64,000 nt of DNA, taken from Variovorax paradoxus (GTDB lineage Bacteria > Pseudomonadota > Gammaproteobacteria > Burkholderiales > Burkholderiaceae_C). The stretch spans positions 4,216,001-4,280,000 of the forward strand of contig NZ_JAUSXG010000001.1 in assembly GCF_030815855.1 (NCBI RefSeq). The letters run 5' to 3'. Shown here piece after piece: positions 33,225 through 42,026 of the stretch. Positions within the stretch are counted from its first letter, which is position 1. Every line of letters begins with the position of its first letter. The position numbers and the translations under genes were made by a program. A model generated the notes under the pieces. That model made no database searches, was not told the DNA's origin, and was given only the letters and a program-made list of their open reading frames with translations.

Positions 33225-34007
33225 ATGCCAATGTCCTCCCAGTTGCCTCCTCCGTTGGGCCGAGATACAGCCCTTTTTCTCGACTTCGACGGCACGCTGG
33301 TCGCGCTCGCCCCCACCCCCGAGGCGATCGAGATTCCTCCCGCATTGGTGGCGCTGCTCGAAGACCTGCGCGACCAGCTGGGCGGCGCCCTGGCCGTGGT
33401 GTCGGGCCGCCAGATCGATGCGATCGACCGCTTCCTTGCGCCGCTGCGGCTGCCGGCCGCCGGCGAACACGGCGTGCAGCGGCGCGACTCGAAGGGCCGC
33501 ATGCAGGAGCAGCACGCCCCCGATCTCGTGCCCATTCTCGACATCGCCAACGAACTCGCGCGCGTGCATGAAGGCCTGCTGGTCGAACGCAAGCACGCGG
33601 CCATCGCCCTGCACTACCGGCTCGCACCGCAGCTGGAAGCCGTGTGCCGCGATGCCATGTCGCGCGCGATCACCGGGCGGCCCCATTTCGAACTCCTGCA
33701 CGGCAAGTTCGTGTTCGAGGTCAAGCCCACGGGCATCAACAAGGGCATCGCCATCGAGGCGTTCATGAACGAGGCCCCGTTTGCCGGGCGCATGCCGGTT
33801 TTTGCGGGCGACGACACCACCGACGAGAGCGGCTTCGCGGTCGTGCAGCCGCGCGGCGGCGTCGGCATCAAGGTGGGCTCGGGACCGAGCCTGGCGCTTC
33901 ACCGCCTCGAATCGCCGCGCGCGGTCTACGAATGGCTGGTCCAGCTGCGCGACCAATTGGCTGCGCCGGAACACAATAAAAACGATTCCCCGAGGAGTGC
34001 TGGATGA
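33225..34007 (+). CDS. otsB: Trehalose-6-phosphate phosphatase
   Basis: 260 aa from ATG 33225 (MPMSSQLPPPLGRDTALFLD); 33231 is an equal alternative. HAD-superfamily motif I LFLDFDGTL near the start, VVSGRQ (motif II region), the Lys-containing ELLHGKFVFEVKPTGINKG, and motif IV FAGDDTTDESGF. It removes phosphate from trehalose-6-phosphate made by OtsA. Its TGA overlaps the ATG of the GH15 gene (ATGA at 34004-34007), so otsB-GH15-otsA is one operon. Confidence 0.93.
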   Translation: MPMSSQLPPPLGRDTALFLDFDGTLVALAPTPEAIEIPPALVALLEDLRDQLGGALAVVSGRQIDAIDRFLAPLRLPAAGEHGVQRRDSKGRMQEQHAPDLVPILDIANELARVHEGLLVERKHAAIALHYRLAPQLEAVCRDAMSRAITGRPHFELLHGKFVFEVKPTGINKGIAIEAFMNEAPFAGRMPVFAGDDTTDESGFAVVQPRGGVGIKVGSGPSLALHRLESPRAVYEWLVQLRDQLAAPEHNKNDSPRSAG

Positions 34008-35926
34008 GCGAGTTGCAACTGTCGAAGGCACCCGAGGACCGCGCGGGCATTTCGCTCTCCGGCGCTGCCGGCCCCGCCGACCAGGCACCGGTCAACCCGC
34101 GCGCTGCGGCTTCGGCGGTGCCGCGTGGCTTCGGGCCGCCGGCCGAGCCCTCGCTCAACGTCGGCGTGATCGGAAACTGCGCCTACAGCGCGCTCATCGA
34201 CGCACGTGGGCGCGCCGTGTGGTGCTGCCTGCCGCGCTTCGACGGCGATCCGGTGTTCAATGCCCTGCTGCACCCCGGCGAGGACGCCGGCGCCTGGGCC
34301 ATCGAAATCGAGGACTTCGCCTCCAGCAAGCAGTGGTACGAACCCAATACCGCGGTGCTGCGCACACAGCTGTTCGACAGCGCGGGCCAGGGCATCGAGA
34401 TCACCGACTTTGCGCCGCGCTTCTACAGCCGCTCGCGCTACTTCCGCCCGCTGATGATGGTGCGCCGCGTGCGGCCGATTGCCGGCGCGCCGCGCATTCG
34501 CGTGGCGCTCGATCCGCGCTTCCAGTGGGGTGCCTCGGCGCCGATCGAGGTCACGCGTGGCAGCAACCACATCCGCTACGTGGGGCCTGACCTCACGCTG
34601 CGGCTCAACACCGACGCATCGATTTCGCACATTCTTTCGCGCCAGGCTTTCGTGATCTCGCGCGAGTACAACTTCATGTTCGGTGTCGACGAAACCCTGC
34701 TCGACGGCATTGCCGACACCGCGCGCAGCTTCGAGCAGGAAACCATTTCCTACTGGCGCACCTGGAGCAAGCGGCTCGCGATTCCGTTCGAGTACCAGGA
34801 CGCGGTGATCCGCGCCGCCATCACGCTCAAGCTCTCGCTCTACGAAGACACCGGCGCCATCGTCGCGGCCATGACCACGAGCATTCCCGAGGCGCCGGGC
34901 AGCCAGCGCAACTGGGACTACCGCTACTGCTGGCTGCGCGATGCCTTCTTCGTGGTGCGCGCGCTCAACTCGCTGAGCGAGGTGGGCACCATGGAAGACT
35001 ACCTGCGCTGGCTCGGCAACGTGGTGATCGGCTCGCACGGCGAGCACATCCAGCCGCTGTACGGCATCGGGCTGGAGCGCGAACTGCCCGAGTCGATGGT
35101 CGACAACCTCGCAGGCTACCGCGGCATGGGGCCGGTGCGCGTGGGCAATCAGGCGCAGGAGCACTTCCAGCACGACGTCTACGGCAACATCGTGCTCGGC
35201 GCCGCGCAGGCTTTTCATGACCACCGCCTGCTCGCCCGCGCGGGCGTGGCCGAGTTTCCGCACCTCGAAGCCGTGGGCGAACAGGCGATCCGCGTGTATG
35301 GCACGCCCGACGCGGGCATGTGGGAGCTGCGCACCCGCGCCCGCGTGCACACGAGCTCGGCACTGATGAGTTGGGCCGCCTGCGACCGGCTCGCCAAGAT
35401 CGCGCGTGCGCTGGAGCTGCCCGAGCGCGCGGCCTATTGGCACGGGCACGCGGCGCGCATGAAAGAAGAGATCCTGGCCAAGTCGTGGTGCGAGGAGCGG
35501 CAGGCTTTCGCCGAAAGCTTCGGCGGCCACGAACTCGACGCCAGCATCCTGCTGATGGTCGAGGTGGGGCTGATCGACGCGCGCGACCCGCGCTTCATCT
35601 CGACGGTCGATGCCATGGAGAAGTCGCTCTGCGACGGCCCCTACATGCGCCGCTACGAAGCCGCCGACGACTTCGGCAAACCCGAGACCGCCTTCAACAT
35701 CTGCACCTTCTGGCGCATCGACGCGCTCGCCAAGATCGGCCGCAAGGCCGAGGCCCGGCAGATCTTCGAGACCATGCTGGCGGCGCGCAATCCGCTGGGC
35801 CTGCTCTCGGAAGACACGCATCCGGTCACGGGCGAAATGTGGGGCAACTTTCCGCAGACGTACTCGATGGTCGGCATCATCAACGCGGCCGTGCGGCTGT
35901 CGGCGCCGTGGGACTCGTGCATATGA
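34004..35926 (+). CDS. Glycoside hydrolase family 15 protein (glucoamylase/trehalase-like)
   Basis: 640 aa. N-terminal beta-sandwich (IGNCAYSALIDARGRAVWCC onward) and a C-terminal alpha6/alpha6 barrel with RNWDYRYCWLRDAFFVVRAL, the strongest GH15 signature, and GYRGMGPVRVGNQAQEHFQH further on. The first 45 residues are Pro/Ala-rich and probably disordered; no signal peptide, so it is cytoplasmic. In this trehalose operon the natural idea is hydrolysis of trehalose or a storage glucan, giving balanced synthesis and breakdown. Substrate not shown. Confidence 0.9.
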   Translation: MSELQLSKAPEDRAGISLSGAAGPADQAPVNPRAAASAVPRGFGPPAEPSLNVGVIGNCAYSALIDARGRAVWCCLPRFDGDPVFNALLHPGEDAGAWAIEIEDFASSKQWYEPNTAVLRTQLFDSAGQGIEITDFAPRFYSRSRYFRPLMMVRRVRPIAGAPRIRVALDPRFQWGASAPIEVTRGSNHIRYVGPDLTLRLNTDASISHILSRQAFVISREYNFMFGVDETLLDGIADTARSFEQETISYWRTWSKRLAIPFEYQDAVIRAAITLKLSLYEDTGAIVAAMTTSIPEAPGSQRNWDYRYCWLRDAFFVVRALNSLSEVGTMEDYLRWLGNVVIGSHGEHIQPLYGIGLERELPESMVDNLAGYRGMGPVRVGNQAQEHFQHDVYGNIVLGAAQAFHDHRLLARAGVAEFPHLEAVGEQAIRVYGTPDAGMWELRTRARVHTSSALMSWAACDRLAKIARALELPERAAYWHGHAARMKEEILAKSWCEERQAFAESFGGHELDASILLMVEVGLIDARDPRFISTVDAMEKSLCDGPYMRRYEAADDFGKPETAFNICTFWRIDALAKIGRKAEARQIFETMLAARNPLGLLSEDTHPVTGEMWGNFPQTYSMVGIINAAVRLSAPWDSCI

Positions 35927-35933
35927 GCGCCGC

Positions 35934-35990
35934 GCCGGGCCGCCCCCAGCAAGTTCGCCCCCGCCTGGCGGGGAGGCGCTCCGCGCCAGG
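35934..35990. repeat. GC-rich intergenic repeat, copy 2
   Basis: GCCGGGCCGCCCCC (35934-35947) then CCCCGCCTGGCGGGGAGG and GGCGCTCCGCGCC palindromes fill the 73-bp spacer between the GH15 gene and otsA. It shares its opening with the repeat at 26904. A stable hairpin inside an operon could differentially stabilise or attenuate the mRNA. Confidence 0.5.
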
Positions 35991-35999
35991 GGTGCACCA

Positions 36000-37385
36000 A
36001 TGAGTCGCTTGGTTGTTGTTTCGAATCGCGTGGCGGACCCTCGCAAGCCCGCGGCCGGCGGCCTGGCCGTTGCGCTGGGCGAAAGCCTGCAGCAAAGCGG
36101 CGGCCTGTGGTTCGGCTGGAGCGGGCAGATCGTGGAGGACGGCCCCACGGGCGAAGGCGAGCTGCACATGCAGCACGCCGGCAAGGTCACGCTCGCCACC
36201 ATCGACCTGAGCCGGGAGGACCACGACAGCTTCTACCTGGGCTACAGCAACGACGTGCTGTGGCCGGTGTTCCACAACCGGCTCGACCTCGCCCATTTCG
36301 AAGCCGGCTTCATCGGCGGCTACCGGCGCGTGAACCAGCTGTTCGCGCGCAAGCTGATGCCGATGCTCAAGCCCGACGACATCATCTGGATCCACGACTA
36401 CCACCTGATGCCGCTCGCGGCCGAGTTGCGCGCCATGGGCTGCACGCAGCGCATCGGCTTCTTCCTGCACATTCCGCTGCCGCCGCAGATCATCATCGCG
36501 GCCGTTCCGCAGCATGAATGGCTCATGCGCTCGCTGTTCTCCTACGACCTGATCGGCTTCCAGGCGCAGCAGGACGTGCAGCACTTCGAGCATTACGTGC
36601 GCAACGAGGCGCACGGCGAATACCTGGGCGACGACATGTACCGCGCCTATGGCCAGACGGTGCGGTGCAGCGCCTTTCCGATCGGCATCGACGTCGACGA
36701 GTTCGCGGCGCTCACGCACGCGAAGGAGTCGCGCGACATGTTCGAGACCATGAAGCGCGAGTATTCGCAGCGGCGGCTGCTGCTGGGCATCGACCGGCTC
36801 GATTATTCCAAGGGCATTCCGCAGCGCGTGCGCGCCTTCCGCGAACTGCTTGCCAACTATCCCGAGAACCGCCGCAGCGCCACGCTGATCCAGATTGCAT
36901 CGCCCACGCGCGAAACGGTCGACGCCTACGGCGACATCCGGCGGGAACTCGAATCGCTGTGCGGCGCCATCAACGGCGACTACGGCGAGCTCGACTGGAT
37001 GCCGGTGCGCTACATCCACCGCATGGTGGCGCGCAAGCGCGTGCCGGGGCTTTGCCGCGCGGCGGCCGTGGGGCTCGTCACGCCGCTGCGCGACGGCATG
37101 AACCTGGTCGCCAAGGAGTACATCGCCGCGCAGGACCCGGCGGACCCGGGGGTGCTGGTGCTCTCGCGCTTCGCGGGCGCGGCCGAGCAGCTGAAGGAAG
37201 CGCTGCTGGTGAACCCCTACGACACGCACGGCACGGCCGAAACCGTGCAGCAGGCGCTGCAGATGCCGCTCGAGGAGCGCCGCGAGCGGCACCAGAAGCT
37301 GCTGTCGCGCATCCGCGAGCAGGACATCCATTGGTGGCGGCGCAGCTTTCTCGATGCGCTGCGCCACGCCGCGAGCCAGCGATAG
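36000..37385 (+). CDS. otsA: Trehalose-6-phosphate synthase (UDP-glucose-forming)
   Basis: 461 aa from ATG 36000 ([20 protein letters not shown]); the in-frame extension to 35610 overlaps the GH15 gene. GT20 family: [45 protein letters not shown], the sugar-nucleotide segment [20 protein letters not shown] and [19 protein letters not shown]. It joins UDP-glucose and glucose-6-phosphate. Third gene of the trehalose operon, for osmoprotection. Confidence 0.96.
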   Translation: MSRLVVVSNRVADPRKPAAGGLAVALGESLQQSGGLWFGWSGQIVEDGPTGEGELHMQHAGKVTLATIDLSREDHDSFYLGYSNDVLWPVFHNRLDLAHFEAGFIGGYRRVNQLFARKLMPMLKPDDIIWIHDYHLMPLAAELRAMGCTQRIGFFLHIPLPPQIIIAAVPQHEWLMRSLFSYDLIGFQAQQDVQHFEHYVRNEAHGEYLGDDMYRAYGQTVRCSAFPIGIDVDEFAALTHAKESRDMFETMKREYSQRRLLLGIDRLDYSKGIPQRVRAFRELLANYPENRRSATLIQIASPTRETVDAYGDIRRELESLCGAINGDYGELDWMPVRYIHRMVARKRVPGLCRAAAVGLVTPLRDGMNLVAKEYIAAQDPADPGVLVLSRFAGAAEQLKEALLVNPYDTHGTAETVQQALQMPLEERRERHQKLLSRIREQDIHWWRRSFLDALRHAASQR

Positions 37386-37405
37386 AGCGGAGCGCCGGCC
37401 AGCTT

Positions 37406-37750
37406 CTAGGTTCCGGTCAGTAGCCGCACCAGCCGCATCACCGGCCGTGTTTCCGCGCGGCTGGATGCCGGCGCAACCGCCGCCTGCCGCGGCGCATGCA
37501 CGCGCAACCGCACCGGCGTGAGCGCCGACAGTTCGATCCAGCCGCCGCGCTCCAGGCGGTGCACGTCGCCTTCGTTCAGCACCGATTTCACGGTGAACAC
37601 GGTGTCGCCGAACCACGAGGGCGGCGACACGAGCTGTGCGCAGCCCTCGAGCATTTCGAGCCAGGTGGCGGGATCGAGCGAGGTGCGCAAGGCCTGTCCC
37701 GGTTGCAGCGTGACGGTATCGGGCAGTCGGTCGAGGGTGAGGGGGGACAT
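37406..37750 (-). CDS. DUF2917-like cupin-fold protein
   Basis: 114 aa starting MSPLTLDRLPDTVTLQPGQA. Pattern VTLQPGQALRTSLDP, DTVFTVKSVLNEGDVHRLER, GGWIELSALTPVRLRVHAP resembles DUF2917 (short beta strands, L.PG, WIEL). Divergent from the MocR-type regulator at 37923 with direct repeats between them, the same layout as the DUF2917/LysR pair at 25.4-26.9 kb. Function unknown. Confidence 0.7.
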   Translation of the reverse strand: MSPLTLDRLPDTVTLQPGQALRTSLDPATWLEMLEGCAQLVSPPSWFGDTVFTVKSVLNEGDVHRLERGGWIELSALTPVRLRVHAPRQAAVAPASSRAETRPVMRLVRLLTGT

Positions 37751-37850
37751 GGCGTGCTTCCGGAGTTGGTGAGGTCATCGTAGGAATTAACCCGCCCTGA
37801 AAACAGGCACACACCCAGGTGATTCGCACCGGAACAGCGGCGGTCGCAGC

Positions 37851-37891
37851 GCATCTGTTATGGTCGTTTTCCTTCGCAACTGCATCTGTTT
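37851..37891. promoter_or_regulatory. Direct repeats for the MocR-type regulator
   Basis: GCATCTGTTA (37851-37860) and GCATCTGTTT (37882-37891) are direct repeats 31 bp apart, about three helical turns, in the 172-bp divergent region between the DUF2917-like gene and the MocR gene. MocR/PdxR regulators are known to bind direct repeats of such spacing, so this is a good candidate operator. Confidence 0.55.
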
Positions 37892-37922
37892 TCGAATGCC
37901 GGACAGAGGGAGCATCGACGCC

Positions 37923-39443
37923 ATGGATTCGCTACCGCTCTACCGCCAGCTTTCAGCGCACTATGTGGACGCGATCCACACGGGTTCGCTCAAGCAGGGC
38001 GACAAGCTGCCTTCGCTGCGCCGCCTCATGCGCCTGCACGACATCAGCCTGTCGACCGCCCTGCAGCTGTGCCGCACGATGGAGAGCGACGGCTGGGTCG
38101 AGGCGCGCGACCGCTCGGGCTACTTCGTGCGGCGGCCCAAGCGGCTGGCCATCGCCCCACTGGAAGAGCCCGCGGCCGGTGTGCCTCCGGATCCGGCCCA
38201 GTACGTGGGCATTCACGCCAAGGTGTCGGACTTCGTGGCGCGGCGGCGGCAGATTCCCGAAAAGCTCAATCTCTCCATCGCGCGCGGCGCACCGGAGCTG
38301 TACCCCGCCGAGGCGCTGCGCAATGCCATGACGCGCGTGCTGCGCCAGCAACCGGAGCTGCTTACGGTGGCGGCGCAACTGAAGGGCCATCGCCAGTTCC
38401 GGGAAGTGCTCGCGCAGCGCAGCGTACGGGTGGGCATGATGATTTCCCCCGAAGACATCCTGGTGACCAACGGCTGCATCGAGGCGCTGAACCTCGCTTT
38501 GCGCGCCGTGGCGCAGCCGGGCGACACGGTAGCGGTGGAGTCACCCACCTTCTACGGTTTGCTGCAGGTGCTCGAGAGCCTGGGCATGCGCGCGCTGGAA
38601 ATCCCGACCAGCCCGCAGACGGGTATCTCGATCGAAGCACTGGAACTCGCGATCGGCGCCTACGACAACATCAAGGCCGTGGTGGTGGTGCCGCACCTGC
38701 AGAACCCGCTGGGCAGCGTGATGCCCGATGCCCACAAGGCACGGCTCGCGCAGCTGTGCGAGCGGCACGCCATTCCGCTGATCGAAGACGACACCTACAG
38801 CGAACTCGTCGATGCCCCGACGCCGCCACGCGCGCTCAAGTCCTGGGACACCAGCGGCAACGTGATTCATTGCGCCTCGCTGCACAAGATCCTGGCGCCC
38901 GGCCTGCGGCTGGGCTGGATCACCGCGGGCCGCTGGCAGGCCCGAGTGGAAATGCTCAAGTTCGCGCAAACACGCAACAACGAGGGGCTTTCGCAAAGCG
39001 CGGCGGGCCTGTTCATGGGCACCGGGGCGTACGACCGCCATTTGCGCCACCTGCGCGCTTGCCTGAAGGCCCAGCGCGAGCAGACCGCCGATGCAATTGC
39101 CGGCTACTTTCCGGCGGGCACCCGCATCAACCTGCCGCCCGGCGGGCTGCAGCTGTGGGTCGAACTGCCGGAGCGGCTTTCTTCGTCAAGGGTGTTCGAC
39201 GCGGCGCTGGCCGAGCGCATTGTGGTGGCGCCCGGCACGCTGTTCTCGAACTCGTCGCGCTTCGACCACTACCTGCGCATCAACTGCGGCTGGCCGTATG
39301 GCGAGGCGGTCGATGCCGGTCTGCGCCGCCTCGGCCAGATCGTCGAGGCGCTGATGAGCCGCGGCGCCGGAGCGACTGCGGCGCAGCCGTCGCCGCCCCC
39401 CGCTCCCGCCCGGCCCGAGGCGCGGCAGGCTCAGAAGGCGTGA
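37923..39443 (+). CDS. MocR-type (GntR-HTH + aminotransferase) transcriptional regulator
   Basis: 506 aa from ATG 37923 (MDSLPLYRQLSAHYVDAIHT). Winged HTH of the GntR family in the first 75 residues (GDKLPSLRRLMRLHDISLST), then a class-I aminotransferase fold: VESPTFYGLLQVLESLG, PHLQNPLGSVM, the PLP lysine in HCASLHKILAPGLRLGWI, and RINCGWPYGE near the end. The last 50 residues are Pro/Ala-rich. Likely regulates the divergent DUF2917-like gene; PLP or an amino compound would be the ligand. Confidence 0.9.
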   Translation: MDSLPLYRQLSAHYVDAIHTGSLKQGDKLPSLRRLMRLHDISLSTALQLCRTMESDGWVEARDRSGYFVRRPKRLAIAPLEEPAAGVPPDPAQYVGIHAKVSDFVARRRQIPEKLNLSIARGAPELYPAEALRNAMTRVLRQQPELLTVAAQLKGHRQFREVLAQRSVRVGMMISPEDILVTNGCIEALNLALRAVAQPGDTVAVESPTFYGLLQVLESLGMRALEIPTSPQTGISIEALELAIGAYDNIKAVVVVPHLQNPLGSVMPDAHKARLAQLCERHAIPLIEDDTYSELVDAPTPPRALKSWDTSGNVIHCASLHKILAPGLRLGWITAGRWQARVEMLKFAQTRNNEGLSQSAAGLFMGTGAYDRHLRHLRACLKAQREQTADAIAGYFPAGTRINLPPGGLQLWVELPERLSSSRVFDAALAERIVVAPGTLFSNSSRFDHYLRINCGWPYGEAVDAGLRRLGQIVEALMSRGAGATAAQPSPPPAPARPEARQAQKA

Positions 39444-39554
39444 AGGAACCGTCGCGAGCGCGCCGAGGTCGCGTCGAGGACCGGAACCGTACTGGCGTAC
39501 GGTGAGGACCGCAGATGCGAGATCGGGGCGCGCAGCAGGTTCATTCGCGTCTTC

Positions 39555-40481
39555 TCAGTCGAGCAGTGCCAGGGCCGCGTAATCGCCGACCTTTTCGCCG
39601 AGCCCGGCGGGCACCAGCAGCACGCCGCGCGTGAGCGGCATCAGCTTGCCGTCGACCTGTGACTGCAGCCGCGGCAGCAGAAAATCGCGGTGGTGCCAGA
39701 ACACGCTGCCGCCCAGGCTGATGCGCTGCAGATCGAGCGTGGCCACCAGGTTGTAGATCATCCGGCCCATGACGCGGCACAACGCATCGACGATGCCGAT
39801 GGCGTGGGGCTCTCCTGCCGAAGCGGCGGCGAACAGGTCGGGCGCCGGCTGTCCGAAGCGGCGCGCAATGGAGTTGCCCGCCACCAGCGCCTCCACGTCG
39901 CCGAGGTTGCCGCAGCCGCAGAGCGCGCCGCTGGCGTCGTCCGCCACGAAACTGTGGCCCGCGTGGCCGGCGTTGCCGTTCTTGCCGCGCAGCGCGCGGC
40001 CGTCGACGCACAGGCCCACGCCCACGCCGGTGCTCCAGGTGACATACGCACAGTCGTCCAGGCCCTGCAGCGCGCCCCACTGCCGTTCGGCCTCCAATGC
40101 GGCCACGGCGTCGTTCTCGACCCGCACGCGGCCGAAGCGCCGGGCCAGCGGTGCCTCGATGAGGGCCGTCATCCAGTTGTTGGGCAGGCCGCGCGCCGGG
40201 CCGGCAATGCCGCCGCAGATATTGGGCGTGGCCAGTTCCACCATGCCGTCCCGCAGTTCGAAGGGGCCGGTCGACGAGACGCCGACGCGGTCGATCGTGG
40301 CGATATCGATTGCTTGCTCGGCGCAGGCTTCCTCGATCATCCGCATGATCTGCACGGCCACGGCGTCGTTGTCGCCCGTCTTGGCGGTCGGTTCGCTGCG
40401 GCGGCCGACGAGCGGTGCATCGCTCGAGGCGGAAAGGCTCACGGCCACCTTGGTGCCGCCGATGTCAACACAGGCTCTCAT
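39555..40481 (-). CDS. ROK-family protein (sugar kinase-like)
   Basis: 308 aa. ATP-binding DIGGTKVAVSLSAS at residues 6-19, the catalytic-region VENDAVAALEAERQWG, and the ROK signature region GNAGHAGHSFVADDASGALC followed by GCGNLGDVEAL. In ROK enzymes this segment normally holds three Zn-binding Cys (C-x-C-G-x-x-G-C). Here the third Cys is Asp, so zinc binding is probably lost. No N-terminal HTH, so it is not a NagC-type repressor; a glucokinase/fructokinase-like enzyme is the default guess. Confidence 0.8.
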   Translation of the reverse strand: MRACVDIGGTKVAVSLSASSDAPLVGRRSEPTAKTGDNDAVAVQIMRMIEEACAEQAIDIATIDRVGVSSTGPFELRDGMVELATPNICGGIAGPARGLPNNWMTALIEAPLARRFGRVRVENDAVAALEAERQWGALQGLDDCAYVTWSTGVGVGLCVDGRALRGKNGNAGHAGHSFVADDASGALCGCGNLGDVEALVAGNSIARRFGQPAPDLFAAASAGEPHAIGIVDALCRVMGRMIYNLVATLDLQRISLGGSVFWHHRDFLLPRLQSQVDGKLMPLTRGVLLVPAGLGEKVGDYAALALLD

Positions 40482-40527
40482 CGCGTGGGTCTTCTCTTTC
40501 TTTTCGGTTTCTGGTTCATCGATGGCG

Positions 40528-40722
40528 CTAGATGAAGCGCGCCACCAGCGCCGCGATCATGCTGAGCACCAGGGTGCTGGAAATCGGCAATTGCCACTCG
40601 CGGCCGAAAGCGCGGAACTCGAAGTCGCCGGGCAATCGCCCGAAGCCGAACCGGCGCAGCCATGCCGTGAGGCCGCTCATGAGCACCAGAGCCAGGACGA
40701 CGACGATCAGCCAGCGGAACAT
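40528..40722 (-). CDS. DUF2905-family small membrane protein
   Basis: 64 aa: MFRWLIVVVLALVLMSGLTA, then RFGFGRLPGDFEFRAFGREW, which is the DUF2905 core (GRLPGD), and a second hydrophobic helix. Two transmembrane segments with a short polar loop. Family widespread and uncharacterised. 9 bp behind the IMPase gene, likely co-transcribed. Confidence 0.88.
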   Translation of the reverse strand: MFRWLIVVVLALVLMSGLTAWLRRFGFGRLPGDFEFRAFGREWQLPISSTLVLSMIAALVARFI

Positions 40723-40731
40723 GGGAACAGT

Positions 40732-41508
40732 CTAGGCCGCAAGAACGGCCATGGCTTGTCGGTGAAGTTCGGGCGTTGCGGCCGCAATGACCCTGCCGTC
40801 GGACTCCAGCCCGAGCGGCCGGCCCTGCCAGTCGGTGATGACGCCGCCTGCCGCCTCGATCACGCCCGCGGGGCCCAGGTAGTCGTAGGGCTGCAACCCG
40901 GTTTCCACCACGAGATCGACGGTGCCGCCCGCGAGCTGGGCGTAGCCGTAGCAGTCGCCGCCAAAACGCCGCATCGCGCATTGGCGGCTGAGCCGGTCGA
41001 AAGCCTGCCAGTCGGCCGGCGCAAAGATGTCCGGCGAGGTGGTGACGATGCGCGCCTTGGCCACCTCGGTGCAGCCGCTGGCATGCACCGGCTGGCCGTC
41101 GCGCGTGGCGCCCTGGCCGGCCTGGCCGATCCAGCGCTCTTCGAGCACCGGCATGTCGATCATGCCGAGCACCACGCGGGAGGCTTGCAGCACGCCGATC
41201 AGCGTGCCCCAGAGCGGCGAACCGGTGATGAAGCTGCGCGTGCCGTCGATCGGGTCGAGCACCCAGACGCGCTCGGCGTCGAGCCGCTCGAGGCCATGCT
41301 CTTCGCCGAAGATGCCGTCCACGGGCGCACGGGCGGCCAGAATCTCGCGCATGGCCGTTTCGGCGGCGCGGTCCGCCAGCGTGACGGGGCTTTCGTCCGC
41401 CTTGGTGATGATGTCGAGCGGCGTGCGGAAATAGTGCATCGACTGCGCGGCGGCCGCATCGGCCAGCGCATTGGCAATCGACAGGAGATCGGGGGTCGGG
41501 GAGCTCAT
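40732..41508 (-). CDS. hisN: Inositol monophosphatase-family phosphatase, histidinol-phosphatase-like
   Basis: 258 aa from ATG 41508 (MSSPTPDLLSIANALADAAA). Metal-binding motifs: ITKADESPVTLADRAAE, GIFGEEHG, WVLDPIDGTRSFITGSPLWG (motif A) and LQPYDYLGPAGVIEAAGG (motif B). The FITGSPLWGTLIGV after DPIDGT is typical of the HisN histidinol-phosphatase subgroup rather than SuhB, hence the symbol, with moderate certainty. Mg-dependent, cytoplasmic. Confidence 0.8.
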   Translation of the reverse strand: MSSPTPDLLSIANALADAAAAQSMHYFRTPLDIITKADESPVTLADRAAETAMREILAARAPVDGIFGEEHGLERLDAERVWVLDPIDGTRSFITGSPLWGTLIGVLQASRVVLGMIDMPVLEERWIGQAGQGATRDGQPVHASGCTEVAKARIVTTSPDIFAPADWQAFDRLSRQCAMRRFGGDCYGYAQLAGGTVDLVVETGLQPYDYLGPAGVIEAAGGVITDWQGRPLGLESDGRVIAAATPELHRQAMAVLAA

Positions 41509-41621
41509 GGAGAAGTCACGCGTGCCAAAACTGCGATTAGACCCGAGCCGGGACCGGTTTGACACGCCCGGGCCCGGCGCTCTAGCATGGGCCGAACTCC
41601 CCGTCCCCAGACCACCACTGA

Positions 41622-42017
41622 ATGGCTCCATTTCGATTTCTGCGCACGGCGCTGCTGGCGCTTTTGCTCGGTTGCATGGCCTTGGTAGCCCAGGCCGCCC
41701 CTTCCGCGTCGGAGCAAAAGCTCATCGACACGCTGATCCTGCGCGTTTCCCAGATGAAGACGATGACCTTCATGCGCAACGGCAAGGCGCACGACGCCGA
41801 CGACGCCGCCAAGCACATGCGGGCCAAGTTCGACCACTTCAAAGACGAGATCGCCACGGCGGAAGACTTCATCGACCGCTGTGCTTCGCGCTCGGAGATG
41901 ACGGGCAAGGCCTACCAGGTCAAGATGCCGAATGGCTCGCTGAAGGACGCCAACGCGTTCCTGAAAGCCGAACTGCGCACGCTGCGCAAGGGCGCGGCGA
42001 AGCCTGGCGCAGGTTGA
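41622..42017 (+). CDS. DUF5329-family periplasmic protein
   Basis: 131 aa. Signal peptide RFLRTALLALLLGCMALVAQ ending AQAA (cleavage near residue 25). The mature part SEQKLIDTLILRVSQMKTMT, FMRNGKAHDADDAAKHMRAK and DFIDRCASRSEMTGKAYQVK is the DUF5329 pattern. Unknown function. Lies between the divergent IMPase gene and the convergent tau permease gene. Confidence 0.8.
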   Translation: MAPFRFLRTALLALLLGCMALVAQAAPSASEQKLIDTLILRVSQMKTMTFMRNGKAHDADDAAKHMRAKFDHFKDEIATAEDFIDRCASRSEMTGKAYQVKMPNGSLKDANAFLKAELRTLRKGAAKPGAG

Positions 42018-42026
42018 GCGTTCGGC

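Noticed and set aside
33926..36202. A 758-codon minus-strand frame across the trehalose genes
   Set aside because: Antisense to GH15 and otsA. No motif or start signal; the opposite strand has well-supported genes.
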